Source: Anthopleura xanthogrammica (Eukaryota; Cnidaria; Anthozoa; Actiniaria; Actiniidae). Taken from it: a stretch of 64,000 nt of DNA. Positions 43,546-54,900 of the stretch are shown here, piece by piece. The notes under the pieces were generated by a model. It was not told where the DNA came from. It ran no database searches and was given only the letters and a program-made list of their open reading frames with translations. The translations under genes and the position numbers were made by a program. The stretch covers positions 28,779,012-28,843,011 of the forward strand of contig OZ025206.1 in the NCBI GenBank assembly GCA_964019055.1, given 5' to 3'. Every line of letters begins with the position of its first letter. Positions within the stretch are counted from its first letter, which is position 1.

Positions 43546-45530
43546 TCATTCTCGGAACAGCTAAGCTATCACTATGACAACTTGTGTTGTTGTTTGGCGA
43601 TTCTTTTCCCGTATATTTAAACCGATCAATTCGTTGCCGGATTTGTTGATGAACCCAATCAACTTGGCAAATTGTGAATTGTTTGGTTGGAGTTTTAGAT
43701 TGTTTTGTGTCGAAAAAATAAAAAATAAATAAAAAAGTATTCGAAAGCAAAATTTTGTAGTGTATGTTGAAAACGTATTTCAAAAATTATTCTTCTCTTG
43801 TAGTTTCAAACTTCTAGATGTTTTAATATTTTATGCAGCTAAAGAATACTTTTGAATACCGTAATTGTAAGAACAAAGCTACTACTCAATCAGCGGTATG
43901 TTTATGAATGCACGACTTTCGATTCACTGACTGAGTAGAAAGTCGTTCTTAACTCGGATCCTTTAACTTTAGAAAACTAATGTCAAAAATTTACTGGAAA
44001 GCGTTAGGCTTTTCTTTGGCTTTTCAGTTGAATTAGACCTTAGAAAATCAACTATCTGTTTAGTTATAGAGAAGAAAAGAAAACCCTGTGGTCAAAAGTA
44101 GTTCTTGTTTTTGTTCTAAGAACTAACTCCCACTTTCCTCCCCCTGGGGGGCTTGTATTACTTAAGTAGTTTCACTGGTATTTTCTCAGTACTGTGTTAA
44201 CTAGTTCTAAAAAAGCCTGGTCTTCGATCGTTTTACCTCATTGAAGAAGAAGAGATTACGATGAATTTTTTAAGGTAAGATACATTTAGAAAAAATGGGG
44301 GAAAACATCGAAATGGTAAACTTATTGATGTCTGTAAACTTTTCATTTGCATGTGATACGAAAGTTTGCGTGACACTATTCCTCTAGTTCGTTTCTCTCT
44401 TCGCCTCCTTTCTTTAACTTTTAGTATTCCTTTCTTATTCTCTATTCTAACTTTACGATATAAAATCATGACTTTTAATTTTCATCATTTTAGACTGAAA
44501 TTTGTTTTGAAACAAATAAAATTCGAAGCTCAAATTTTTAATTATTATGGGAGACATTTCGACCTGTTATTTGTAGCCGTGTGCTTTCTTTACATCTGCA
44601 CAGAGGTTGTTTCTAAGTTCGATAAACTTATTGTTGAAGAAGTTCAACAAGGTATTTAAATAATTTTATTTTCTACGATACATTTGTCTATTAAATGTAT
44701 ACTTATACGACTTTCGTAGGTCTGAATAGATGCAAAATTCAGCTGTCGAATTCACGATCGTTGCATGCTTTAAACATATAAATTATGTACTACAAATATT
44801 ACTAGACAAGCGAAAATTTTTAAGCAGAGTTTGATCATGCAGAATCATCATCTATATCCCGTCCACTGTTGCAGCAGGTTGGGCGCCCAGGATATTGAAA
44901 TGTATGAATCTATCTTCCCATCTACATTTCTTCTATAGGGTCCCAGAAATATCTACTTACGATTTCATAAGTAAACATATAGATTAGTCTGTTACACGAT
45001 ATATTCAAAATAATATCTCATATATAGGTAAAACTGTTGTGTTAAAAATCAACCAAAAAAGAATTCTTTAACAAATCAAAAAATGTTCGACTTCCTGTGG
45101 AACTCTTATATTTGTTTAAGACAAATGAAAAAGGGATAGAATGGCTGTGTATAGTGCGTATGCATGCAGCTGGGGTTTTTAATGCGTTTAATGATATTTA
45201 GCACTACCACGTTATCGTAACTGTAGATATACCGGAGTGTACTATAATTGGTCTGAAAAACTTTACTGCGAACTCGGTAGTTACGAGTTACCCGTTAGAA
45301 TTTGTATTTGTCACTGACAAATTTTTAAATTTTTGACACTTTTGAAAGCCAATAATTCTGGTTATTTTCATTCAATCAAGTTCAAATTTGCCAGACCTAC
45401 TAATCTTGAGGTGTTTTATCAGATGATCAAACTTTTTTTGCTAATTAGATTTAAATTCAAAACTCGCCCCAGTACCTTGCTCGTTTCCAAAGTGGCTAAT
45501 TCTTATATTTCAAAAATGCATGCATAATAC
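43546..45530. other. Gene-free stretch
   Basis: About 2 kb of AT-rich DNA with no domain, RNA gene or repeat that I can support. Confidence 0.4.
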
Positions 45531-45675
45531 CTGACAACACATTCCAATATCTGTCTTCACTCAGGTCCAGATAACTGGAGAGCTGGTTTAACATGTGCTT
45601 CATGATGAAGGTCATCTTGATCATAATGGCGGCCAGTGCTGTTCGGTGCTTGTCTTGGAATAGCAGTCTGAGCAG
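45531..45675 (-). CDS. Orphan internal exon, unknown protein
   Basis: On the minus strand a 145-nt open segment is bounded by acceptor ATATTCGCAG (45676-45685) and donor GTATTATG (45523-45530). It encodes LLRLLFQDKHRTALAAIMIK, then MTFIMKHMLNQLSSYLDLSE and DRYWNVLSG: helical and amphipathic, unlike the low-complexity frames around it. I do not recognise the family. No partner exon was found in the window, so it may be an exon of a gene with very long introns or a stray exon copy. Confidence 0.45.
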
Positions 45676-46039
45676 CTGCGAATATACAAGAAAACGCCTC
45701 ACCGGTAGGTTTTATACATCATCATTTTTTTTTCATTTTATTTCAAATTTCAAATTAAATTAAGTAATTACAGTTGTTGCACAACCTGCTGATAGCTTTG
45801 CTAATCTAGGCAGGTTGTAGAATAGTTATGAAATGAAATGAAAACTGTAATAATTACTAGCTGAAGTCAGGTAATGTATATACTAAATTCAGGATTAATA
45901 TCAAAGACAAGATAACAAAAGAAAAAAGACAAAAGAAATAAAGAAACGGATATTACAATAATAATAATTAGTTCGATGATAACAAATCTGAAGTCAGTTC
46001 TACCAATTAAATTATAATACGTATTCTGTTTACATTTAT
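45676..46039. other. Gene-free AT-rich stretch
   Basis: No feature recognised; short AATAAT repeats. Confidence 0.35.
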
Positions 46040-47125
46040 CTATTTATTTATTATATTTTATTCTATTTCTATTTATTTATTATTATTATTTATTTTATTT
46101 ATTTATTTATTTTTTGAAATAATTGATATCAATTGAGAAACATCCAAGTATGCATCTTCATTCTCCAAAACTTGAAACAAAATTGATTTCAATTTAATTT
46201 TGAAAATTCTTTTCCTACAAAGACGAATATTCTCAGGGATAGCATTCCAGATTCTGCAGCCATTTCGAGAAAAGGATTTGTTTTGAATAGAAGTTCTACT
46301 ATATTGAATGTAAAAATTGTCTGAATGGGCGGCTCTTGTATTGTGTGTATGCACTGAAGTTAAAGGGGTAAATAGATTAGTAATGTTTGTAGGGGTAATA
46401 TTATTTTTCACATCATGCATCAAAGCTGAAATAAGGTGAAAATAAAGCATATCTACAGGGAGAGTGTTTGAGGCTATAAAGAGAGGGATAGCATGTTCAC
46501 GATTGGTGGCAAAAAACATGAGTCTTAAAGCGCGTTTTTGAAGTACTAGGACTTTATTTAAATTTGATTTGGAGGTTTGGCAAACCGTATGTGATATATG
46601 GGAGAATTAAAGATCTATAGATGGTGTGAAGTGTCGTAGGAGGGACGTAGTGTCGTATTCTCGATATAATTCCAATCGTTTTGCTAATTTTCAAAGTTAT
46701 ATAGTTGATATGATAATTCCAGGACAGGTTGCTATCAATAAGTAGTCCAAGATATTTTACGTGGTCTTTTCTTTCTAAAGATATTGACTTATGGGTACTT
46801 GTATCAAGAATTTTAATATTAGGAATAAAATCAGGCTTGTTTTGATGAGGGAAAAACATTACAAAATTTGATTTTTTAACATTTAAATTTAATTTATTTG
46901 CAAGAAGCCAATCGCTGATATTTTTCAGTTCTTTGTTAATAATCTTTTCAAGTAACCGTAAATTTTTGTTTGCATATAGTAAGTTTGTATCATCTGCAAA
47001 TAGAAAAAAGCGAAATTTATCAGAAGAACTAGAAATATCATTTATATATAGCAAAAACCGTAAAGGACCTAAAACGGATCCCTGTGGGACACCGCAAAGT
47101 GTAGACAGTCTTTGGAGTTGGATTG
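46040..47125 (-). pseudogene. Non-LTR retrotransposon, truncated reverse transcriptase
   Basis: Reads CGVPQGSVLGPL, LLYINDISSSSDKF, FLFADDTNLLYANK, LLANKLNLNVKKSNFVMF, KYLGLLIDSNLSWNYHINY and YITYGLP, then after a frameshift near 46555 ALRLMFFATNREHAIPLF, HTHNTRAAHSDNFY and CRIWNAIPENIRL. FADD is the catalytic motif. Upstream of about 47125 the frame meets a stop and homology ends (5' truncation). The 3' side ends in a TTTA-rich tail (46040-46115). At least one frameshift makes it inactive. Confidence 0.85.
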
Positions 47126-47245
47126 AGATGAAACGATCTCATTTTGTTGGGCGCTGGTGCGCAAGAGGCAAGAGCTTTTTTCATATTCTCTTGGCAAGTG
47201 GTCATGATTTTAAGGCTCCGGCCACACAAAGACTCAGGGTCTTAT

Positions 47246-47507
47246 AGTGCGATTATAACTGGGCCACTTAGATAGCGAGAACCAATCAAAATGTAGAATA
47301 AAAACAATGCATTCCAACTTTGGCTATTTGAGCCAATCAAAAACCGGTACAGCACGAGTTCTTTACACGATCGTTTATTTTTCTCATGGGAATCTGAATA
47401 ATTTTGTTGCATCGGATAGACTCAAAGTTGGAATGCTATTGTTTTTATTCTACATTTTGATTGGTTCTCGCTGTCTTAGTGGTCCCCAGTTATAGTAGCT
47501 AGTTGCA
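47246..47507. mobile_element. MITE with about 75-bp TIRs
   Basis: GCGAGAACCAATCAAAATGT followed by AGAATAAAAACAATGCATTCC at the left is inverted at 47425-47475. The outer ends ATTATAACTGGGCCACTTAG and CTAAGTGG...CCCAGTTATAGT-type also pair. Non-coding interior. Confidence 0.8.
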
Positions 47508-47688
47508 CCGTAAAACATCTAAGTAGAAGTTGCTGGCTTTGCTCTAAAACATGCTTTGCAATTGGTTAGACCATTTCATTTTGGGTTATTTCTCATATTA
47601 TTATTATTATTTCTGCGATATCAGTTTAAGGCCTATAATCCGAGTGGTCTAATTATAATAATCGTCTTATTAATCGATTATTTCCTAG

Positions 47689-47907
47689 GAACTGTGTATT
47701 CAACTGCGGTTCATTATTGGCCCCTAAAATCCTCGTCATCACTAATAGATATCATCAAGTGTAAAGCAGCATTGGACGTATATGGAGTTATCAACACGAG
47801 AACGCCATCGAATGGTTTGTACGGAATATATACTGACGGTAGCAGTGGCATCAAACTGGCCTCTTTGAGTGACGCATGTCTTAGAAATGTGACGCTTTGT
47901 CATGACG
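47689..47907 (+). CDS. Exon 1 seen: LamG, N-terminal part
   Basis: Encodes [20 protein letters not shown], then [14 protein letters not shown] and RNVTLCHD. The 'YWPL' start is typical of cnidarian LamG repeats. Acceptor TTTCCTAG, donor GTAGGT. Confidence 0.8.
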
Positions 47908-48926
47908 GTAGGTGGCAATCATGAAATATGAATAAAAATAAATAATAGCCGTGCCCAGACTTAGATCAGCCCAGAGATTGTTTCAGGGTTTGATCTGTGA
48001 GTTAGCCGTGCCCTGACTTAGATCAGCCCAGAGGTTGTTTCAGGGTTTGATCTGTGAGTTAACCATGCCCTGACTTAGATCAGCCCAGAGATTGTTTCAG
48101 GGTTTGATCTGTGAGTTAGCCGTGCCCTGACTTAGATCAGCCCAGAGATTGTTTCAGGGTTTGATCTGTGAGTTAGCCGTGCCCTGACTTAGATCAGCCC
48201 AGAGGTTGTTTCAGGGTTCTATTGTTTCATGTGAGTTGTACTTAGTAAAAGTAGCAAAGCTCCTTACGGTGAGAGATGGTCAGTTATAAAATCTACGTTT
48301 ATATCCTCATAGGATTGTCGGTATCCCTGTGGATCAAGCTGAATGCACCAGTGACCTTATCAACATCTAGCACTATCAGAGTCATCCTTGCAAGTGTGAA
48401 CAGCGCAGGAGAAAACACTGGAATACTGATCTACGACCACTATGATCATGGATTACAAGTATCTATAAGGAAGGGGACCTCAAACATGACTAAAGCAATC
48501 AGCGTCCAGAGAGATGTCTGGTATCACGTGATTATCACGTGGACACATTATGAAGGCATTGTTCATTATGTTAACGGTGAAATGGTAAGTTAACTCTTGA
48601 TGCAAATGGCAAAAATATTTCTGAAAAAAATTAATGCCATTAAAATTAATTTTATGGGCATAATGCTACAACATCCACATGAATCTTATGGAAAAAGGAA
48701 CATTTTTCAACAACAGTCTCGCTGATGAGTTGAGGCTTTGATACTATCCAGGCATTCCTTGACTCCTTAAGCTGACTTCTTAGTAAAATAGACTTCTTTA
48801 GATATTATATTTATTATTACTATTATTATTTACTTTTAAGCAATAATCATGTCAATTTAACTTTATATAACTATAGGTAACAGCGCAACTGAACATTAAT
48901 ATGATAAACTGCGCTTTATGAATGTA

Positions 48927-48962
<36 letters not shown>

Positions 48963-51900
48963 TAGCTTCGTATGCAAATTGTCCACTTCAAACCACATGA
49001 CATTCCCTTGAGAAATGTTCTTTTATTTATTTTTTTTTATATTTACACATGAAAGAATCAACCCCAAGAGCGGCATGAAATCGGCACATGAACAATGAGT
49101 CTAAAGAGGTCTATTTCTGCATATAAATTAACATTTATCGTTATTTATTTGTTTTTAACAAAGTTTCCAAGTAATGAAACCACTGTGCAAAGTACTTTGG
49201 AGAGTTCAGCAGACCAGACGACTAATCTATATCTGTCGTACTCGACTACAGAAGGAAAAGCGAAAGCCTGCTACAGAGACCTTGCGATCTGGAACCACAG
49301 ACTGTCTGAGAAACAAGTCCAATCGATCTATCACCATACACCAGGTAATGGTTTCTCCTATTGATAATTTTTTGAAAGTTCCAAATCTTTTTGAAAGGGT
49401 ATTTATCAGAAGGCTAGAAGGGAAAGCAAAAAGGCAGTGAATAGTCACAAATGGCACACAAAAAAACTGAAATCGGAAGTTCAAAGTTTTTGAAACTTGT
49501 TTCTGAAACACAGGTCAATGTTCTTCATTATTTTTTATTTTTCTGATTTTTATCTATTTTTTGGCGGGAAAATGACGTCACGAGTTTGACGCCAAAAATT
49601 CAAGTTTACTCTGTGACCAAAATGAGGTTATCTTTTAAAAGTCCTTGACGAGATCATCCAACATTCAAAAAGTACAATTATTGTGAGCAATAAAATCAAG
49701 AGATATATAATTTTTTTAAATTTCTATTTCAATTCGGTCATTTGGTTCTATTTTTAGTAACATGCAGCAGTTCAACGCTGTACATTACCATGTGGACGTA
49801 GAACTGGGTTAAAACTTGAAAATGTATTATTGATGTTATCCTTGTTATAGGGTGTCAAGAGATTTCTCCCAGGGAATGGAAGATGACTGCTTCATCATTC
49901 TCAGACCATTACACTCCGAATAATGGTTACTTTTATTCTCATTCTGCATGGTGTGCCGACCCCAAGATCACCACGAGTTATTTCCAGATCGAACTTCCAG
50001 ATCTTTACGAAGGTATTTGTATTTGATATTAATATTGCTTTGTTGGTGGGTGGGTGGGTGTGACCCTGGGCGGGAGGTGGTAGGATATGATAATAGGAAC
50101 CAAGGGACCGTCCCCTGAAATGTTATTCTCTTCTTTAAGTATTACATTCCAATAAAATACAATTGCATTTGAAGTATGGGAACACTCATCAAATGGTTTT
50201 TGCACTAATCCTTGTCACGAACCATGCCATTAACCATTTTTTAAACTTCTATCCGCTTTCTTCTATTCCGCTTTCTTCCTTCCTTCCTTTCCCTTCTCCT
50301 TTCCTTCTCTTCTTCCTTTCATCTCTTTCTTTTTAGAGGAACCAATTAGAGGGGGTGTCATTTGTTTTTATTGTTTTGCTAGTCCACTCGCTTGTGATGC
50401 AAGGGAAAGAAGACGGTACAAAGGAGCATGTCAAAACTTTTAAAGTCACGTATTCCGTTAACGCTGTCAACTGGAAAACGTCTCAGGTGAAGCAATAAAA
50501 AATATAAGAAACTAGAAGAATTAACTTGCGAAATTAACATTACAACGTATACTATAGCAATTGGAAAAAAAATCGAATTAGTGTTTCCAAAAAATGTTTG
50601 GTAAAGTAACATAATCACTTGTAATTGACTTCGAGGGAACCAATTAGTCCCAGTTCAAACGTCGATCTTCTTATGAGCCGAACGCATTGAAAATCATAAT
50701 GGATAACAAGGCGGGAACCAGGTAGTCCCAGTTCAGTAGGTCACACATTCTTCGCATTTTCAAGGAGCACCAGCTGATCAGTAGCGACCGCCATGTTTCC
50801 CTAGAGAAACATGAGGATTTGTTTCTCTGGGGAGTACTAATGTCACCTGACGTGCTCGTCCAATCAGTGAACAAGTTTGACTACAATATATTTCAATTAT
50901 TTTTTCGTAGACACTCAATGGACCAGGCACCGCTGACCAGCAGAAACTAATCTCTTTTGATAATCCACCAATAATTGCTCGTTATTTTCGCATTTACCCG
51001 TTGACGTCATCTGGAAGGAGATGCCTGAGAGTGAGGCTGTGCGGTGAAAAACAAGGTACAGTACTCGATCATAATAGGGACCCGCATTTTTAGAACTGCT
51101 TAAGAAAGTGTACCAAAGAAAAACATGTTTCTTCATGGGATACCCTAGACTGAATTATGTATGAAGGTAGTTCCGGACCCTTGCTACTGCTCGTCCATTC
51201 ATGCATCTCGTCTTTTACCCTTTATTTACATTGTTTTGAAAATTTATCTAATAAATGTCTTACTTTGAATTTTTTTTTCTACGAAACAAAGTATTTCGTT
51301 ATTTTATGCAACTTTTGCAGACAATTCGACGAAGTTTGAAGCGGAAGTTTACAAAACTAGACACAGTCCCGCGTGGACGGGAATTGTGTTTTTTGACCAA
51401 AAATTGGATTTCTATTAGTACTGTGACCCCCTATTCTTATCTTTTTATTTGAGGCTGCATTTACTATTCTTGCGATTTAGAATAAAAAGTACAATATTCA
51501 TTGATTGGATTAGCATGATTTTACAAATTTTACAACTCTATACTCATTTAGGGGTGCGTAATTGCTGTATAATTTTGCTTCTAGAATTTGATCTATCGTT
51601 CAAAATAATATATTGCTTTTGCTAGGAGAATGCATTCTCTAGACTACTTCGAGCAGGTACTTCGTGAGCAAAATCACTGCGAATTGTTGCAAACACTTTT
51701 TTGACTTCCCTACTAATGTTCGAATTCTTTAAATGACAGGATTTCTAAGAAAATTCATTGATTAAATCAAAAAGTCTGGAACTATCTTCAGAAAACAAAG
51801 GCGCACAAAGCGAAAATAAAATTGTACTGTTTTTTTGCTTTTTTGTATTGATTTAGCACACTTATTAGCCTCTAACGCTTCCCCTGAACATTTTTATTTC

Positions 51901-54900
51901 TCAGTTAATGTTCGTAAAACCTAATACAAGTATCACAACTTGTCGGAAACCTTGAAGAATGTTTACATTTTTTTTTCCTTTTATTCATGTGAAATTCGAT
52001 TCCAGTGTTTTTGAACATAGCAGCTTCAGTACAGCACAGTACTGTCAATGGCCAGCGGTCTTGTACTTGCAGTATTCAGGTTTGGATTACTTGTTTATTT
52101 TTCAGTATTTATTCGTTTCGGTTCGTTTATTTGCTTAGTTAATTCCTTATTCTTATTCTTATTTTAATTAATATTTTCGGATTTTGGTCTAATATTTTGC
52201 TTTTGCTTGTGTTGTTTTTTGTTTGCTTGTCTGTTTTTTTCTTTTCTTTTCTTTTCATTTTTTCTTATTTTGTTCTTTTGTTCTTTACTTTCTTTTTCTT
52301 TGTTCTTTTGCCATGTCTAATTGACTCTTTCATTCCATCAGGTCAATAATCAAGAGTATTGCCCCGATAAACCAGGTCACAACATTGTTGCTGTTAGTCA
52401 TACAACTGGTGAGCTAGTTGGCGCAAACAGCTTTGATACTAAAGACAGCAACAGTACAGGGACCTCGCTGATTCAGTTCATCAACAGCTTGCCTAATGGT
52501 ACTCTTGTAATAGTAGCCGTAAAAGATTCTGGTCACAGGTAAAAACATTTACGTACAATAAGGAAAAATTGCCACATATATTTTGGCGATCGGGATAACG
52601 CAGTGGTTGTCCGCCCGCCTCTCATGCGAGGGGCATCGGGTTCGATCCCTGGTTTCCTTCATTGAGTAGAGTTCGCAGCACAATTCATCCATGAGGAAAG
52701 CAAAGCGCAAATCCAAATTTAATACGTGAGTAAGCCATGAGTCGCACGCAATGATCGCATTTTCTCCTCTTTTCCGCTCATTCGAAAAAAATGAAAAATG
52801 ATAATGTACTCTGCCGTCCTTATAATTCCCATGAGTTTGGTCTCTTTTTTTACGATTGAGCATGGGAAATAAGGTGACTAGATACAGCTCAAAAAAGAAT
52901 CTTATTCTTTAACAGAATATTGCCCAACGCAAGCACTTCTTTGTATAATATTGGTGCCAAATCAACTAACCCACCCCCTGTCAAAACTGCTTGGATTCTA
53001 CTTGGTTCTAAAGGAGTTCTACACAAGTTTATTGAAGAAAAAACGGCATCCAGTAAAAACGGCTTACTGGTACTACAGAGAATGATACCAGTAGATTATG
53101 GTAAGACCTATTTTTACGATGTAAAACTATTCCTATAACTATATTGACGATAGACGCCATGACGGTATTCGCATCGTAATGCAGATTAATTAGTCACCTT
53201 GTTGCTGAGGGGGCAAACAACGATAGCATCATCGTGTACGGGTTAACCAACTACGTCATAGGTTTCCAAACACAAGTGTGGGATATTTTCAAGGATTTTT
53301 GTTTTCCTCACTTAGAAAAAAAAATTAAAGGCAGAAGGATTCGAACCCCAGACCTTCGGCACCAAGTTTGTTAACCCTAAACCTAACCACTCAGCCACGA
53401 TGCGAATTCGCATGGGTGAGCTACTATTTTTCTCATATTTAAACGATGTATCATTAGTATAAGCACAAAAATATCTATTATATTACAATATATGCTATCG
53501 TAGAGTACGAATACTAGCCGAATGAATTTGCATATCGGAAATTTGAATTTGAATAGAATTTTCCTGACGATTTCCGTACATGACGATACTCCCCAAACAA
53601 CTGCAAATCAGAAGTTTTCAGTTTCTTCATTGATATAATTTTGCTGGTTTATTTTCTTCAGTAATTACTATATTACCATTTTTCTGATAAATGAAATACT
53701 CGAGTTTGGACTGCTTTGAGCACTAGTTTAGACAATAAATGGCTTTTAGAATTATAAATTTCCAAGTCCGGAACAAATGTAACAGTTCCAAAACTAAATC
53801 TTTCTGACAAGCCGATCTCAAGGGGCACTTGGATGAAAACGCCCCATATTTTGAAAGTCCGAATAGTTCAAGTACTTAAGTATAATATGACTCAATCATG
53901 ATTATGAAAACCAGATTGGCAAAAATTTTAGCCTGGGAGCCACTCGCAGTTGAAAAATTTTGGTTTAAAAACTAAAAGAACAATAGGGTTGAGTAAATGA
54001 CGTCATTTACTCACAATTTAGATGCTGAAAAAAATATATAATTTTTACCAAATTTTGACTGTGAAGAAAATATGTTGCTTGGCTACTATTGGGGCCATAT
54101 AGATAAGTTTAACGAAGTTTCAAGGCATTTCCAATTTTCATCCAAGTGCCCCTAAAAATGGTCTCATTTGCCCGCTGGAAGACCATATGGCTAATTTGCA
54201 TTACAATATAAAAACTGATCATGGCGTCTATCGTGAATGAAACCAATTAAAGAAAGGTCACCTATAGGTGCAAGATAAAGCAGCTAAGACCAAATCTTGA
54301 TATTTGGCTGACCTGTTTGGTTGCCTGACTGATTACGTATGACAATAAACATTAGCACGCATTCACGCGAATATCAACAAGATTTCTATACGATAAACTT
54401 GATACTTACTGGATAGACCCCTTTCACGGACTTCAAAGCAGCTCAATTTAGAGGACATAACAAAATAATTTCCATCTCCTGAAAATTGGAACCTATTTTT
54501 TTGTCCTGTAAATTAAGCTGCATTCCAAAGTGCGTTATAGGGTCACTCTATAATAAGACGTTTGCATGATGGCGTCATTTGACCATCACCTCCATAACGT
54601 CTCGCGAGTTAACTTTTCTCCCATATTATTTCCTCGTGAGAATAGTAAGACGATTTGTGTTAAGGAAGGTTGTACTTATTGTTTTGTCCTCCAAATGAAA
54701 GAGTTACCAGTAATCGGATCCTGTGTGAGGATCGCAAAAATCAAGTTCAAGTAACTAGATAAACTTAAAGCTGCAAATTTAATTAGGAAATTTTAAGATA
54801 TATGAAAGTCACCCTATCTTCTGTAGAGAAGAAGAGGAAAAACCTATGTATGTATGTATATACTCAGTTCCTTTGATAATTACCCATCATTTCGTTTTTA

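Noticed and set aside
47556..47688. Hydrophobic stretch in frame with LamG exon 1 that resembles a signal peptide
   Set aside because: The frame begins at TTG rather than ATG, includes a polypyrimidine tract and the acceptor TTTCCTAG, so it is intron read-through.
21030..48225. Possible CRISPR-like arrays (35-bp and 57-bp repeats)
   Set aside because: Units are contiguous tandem repeats without unique spacers and no cas genes; the genome is eukaryotic.
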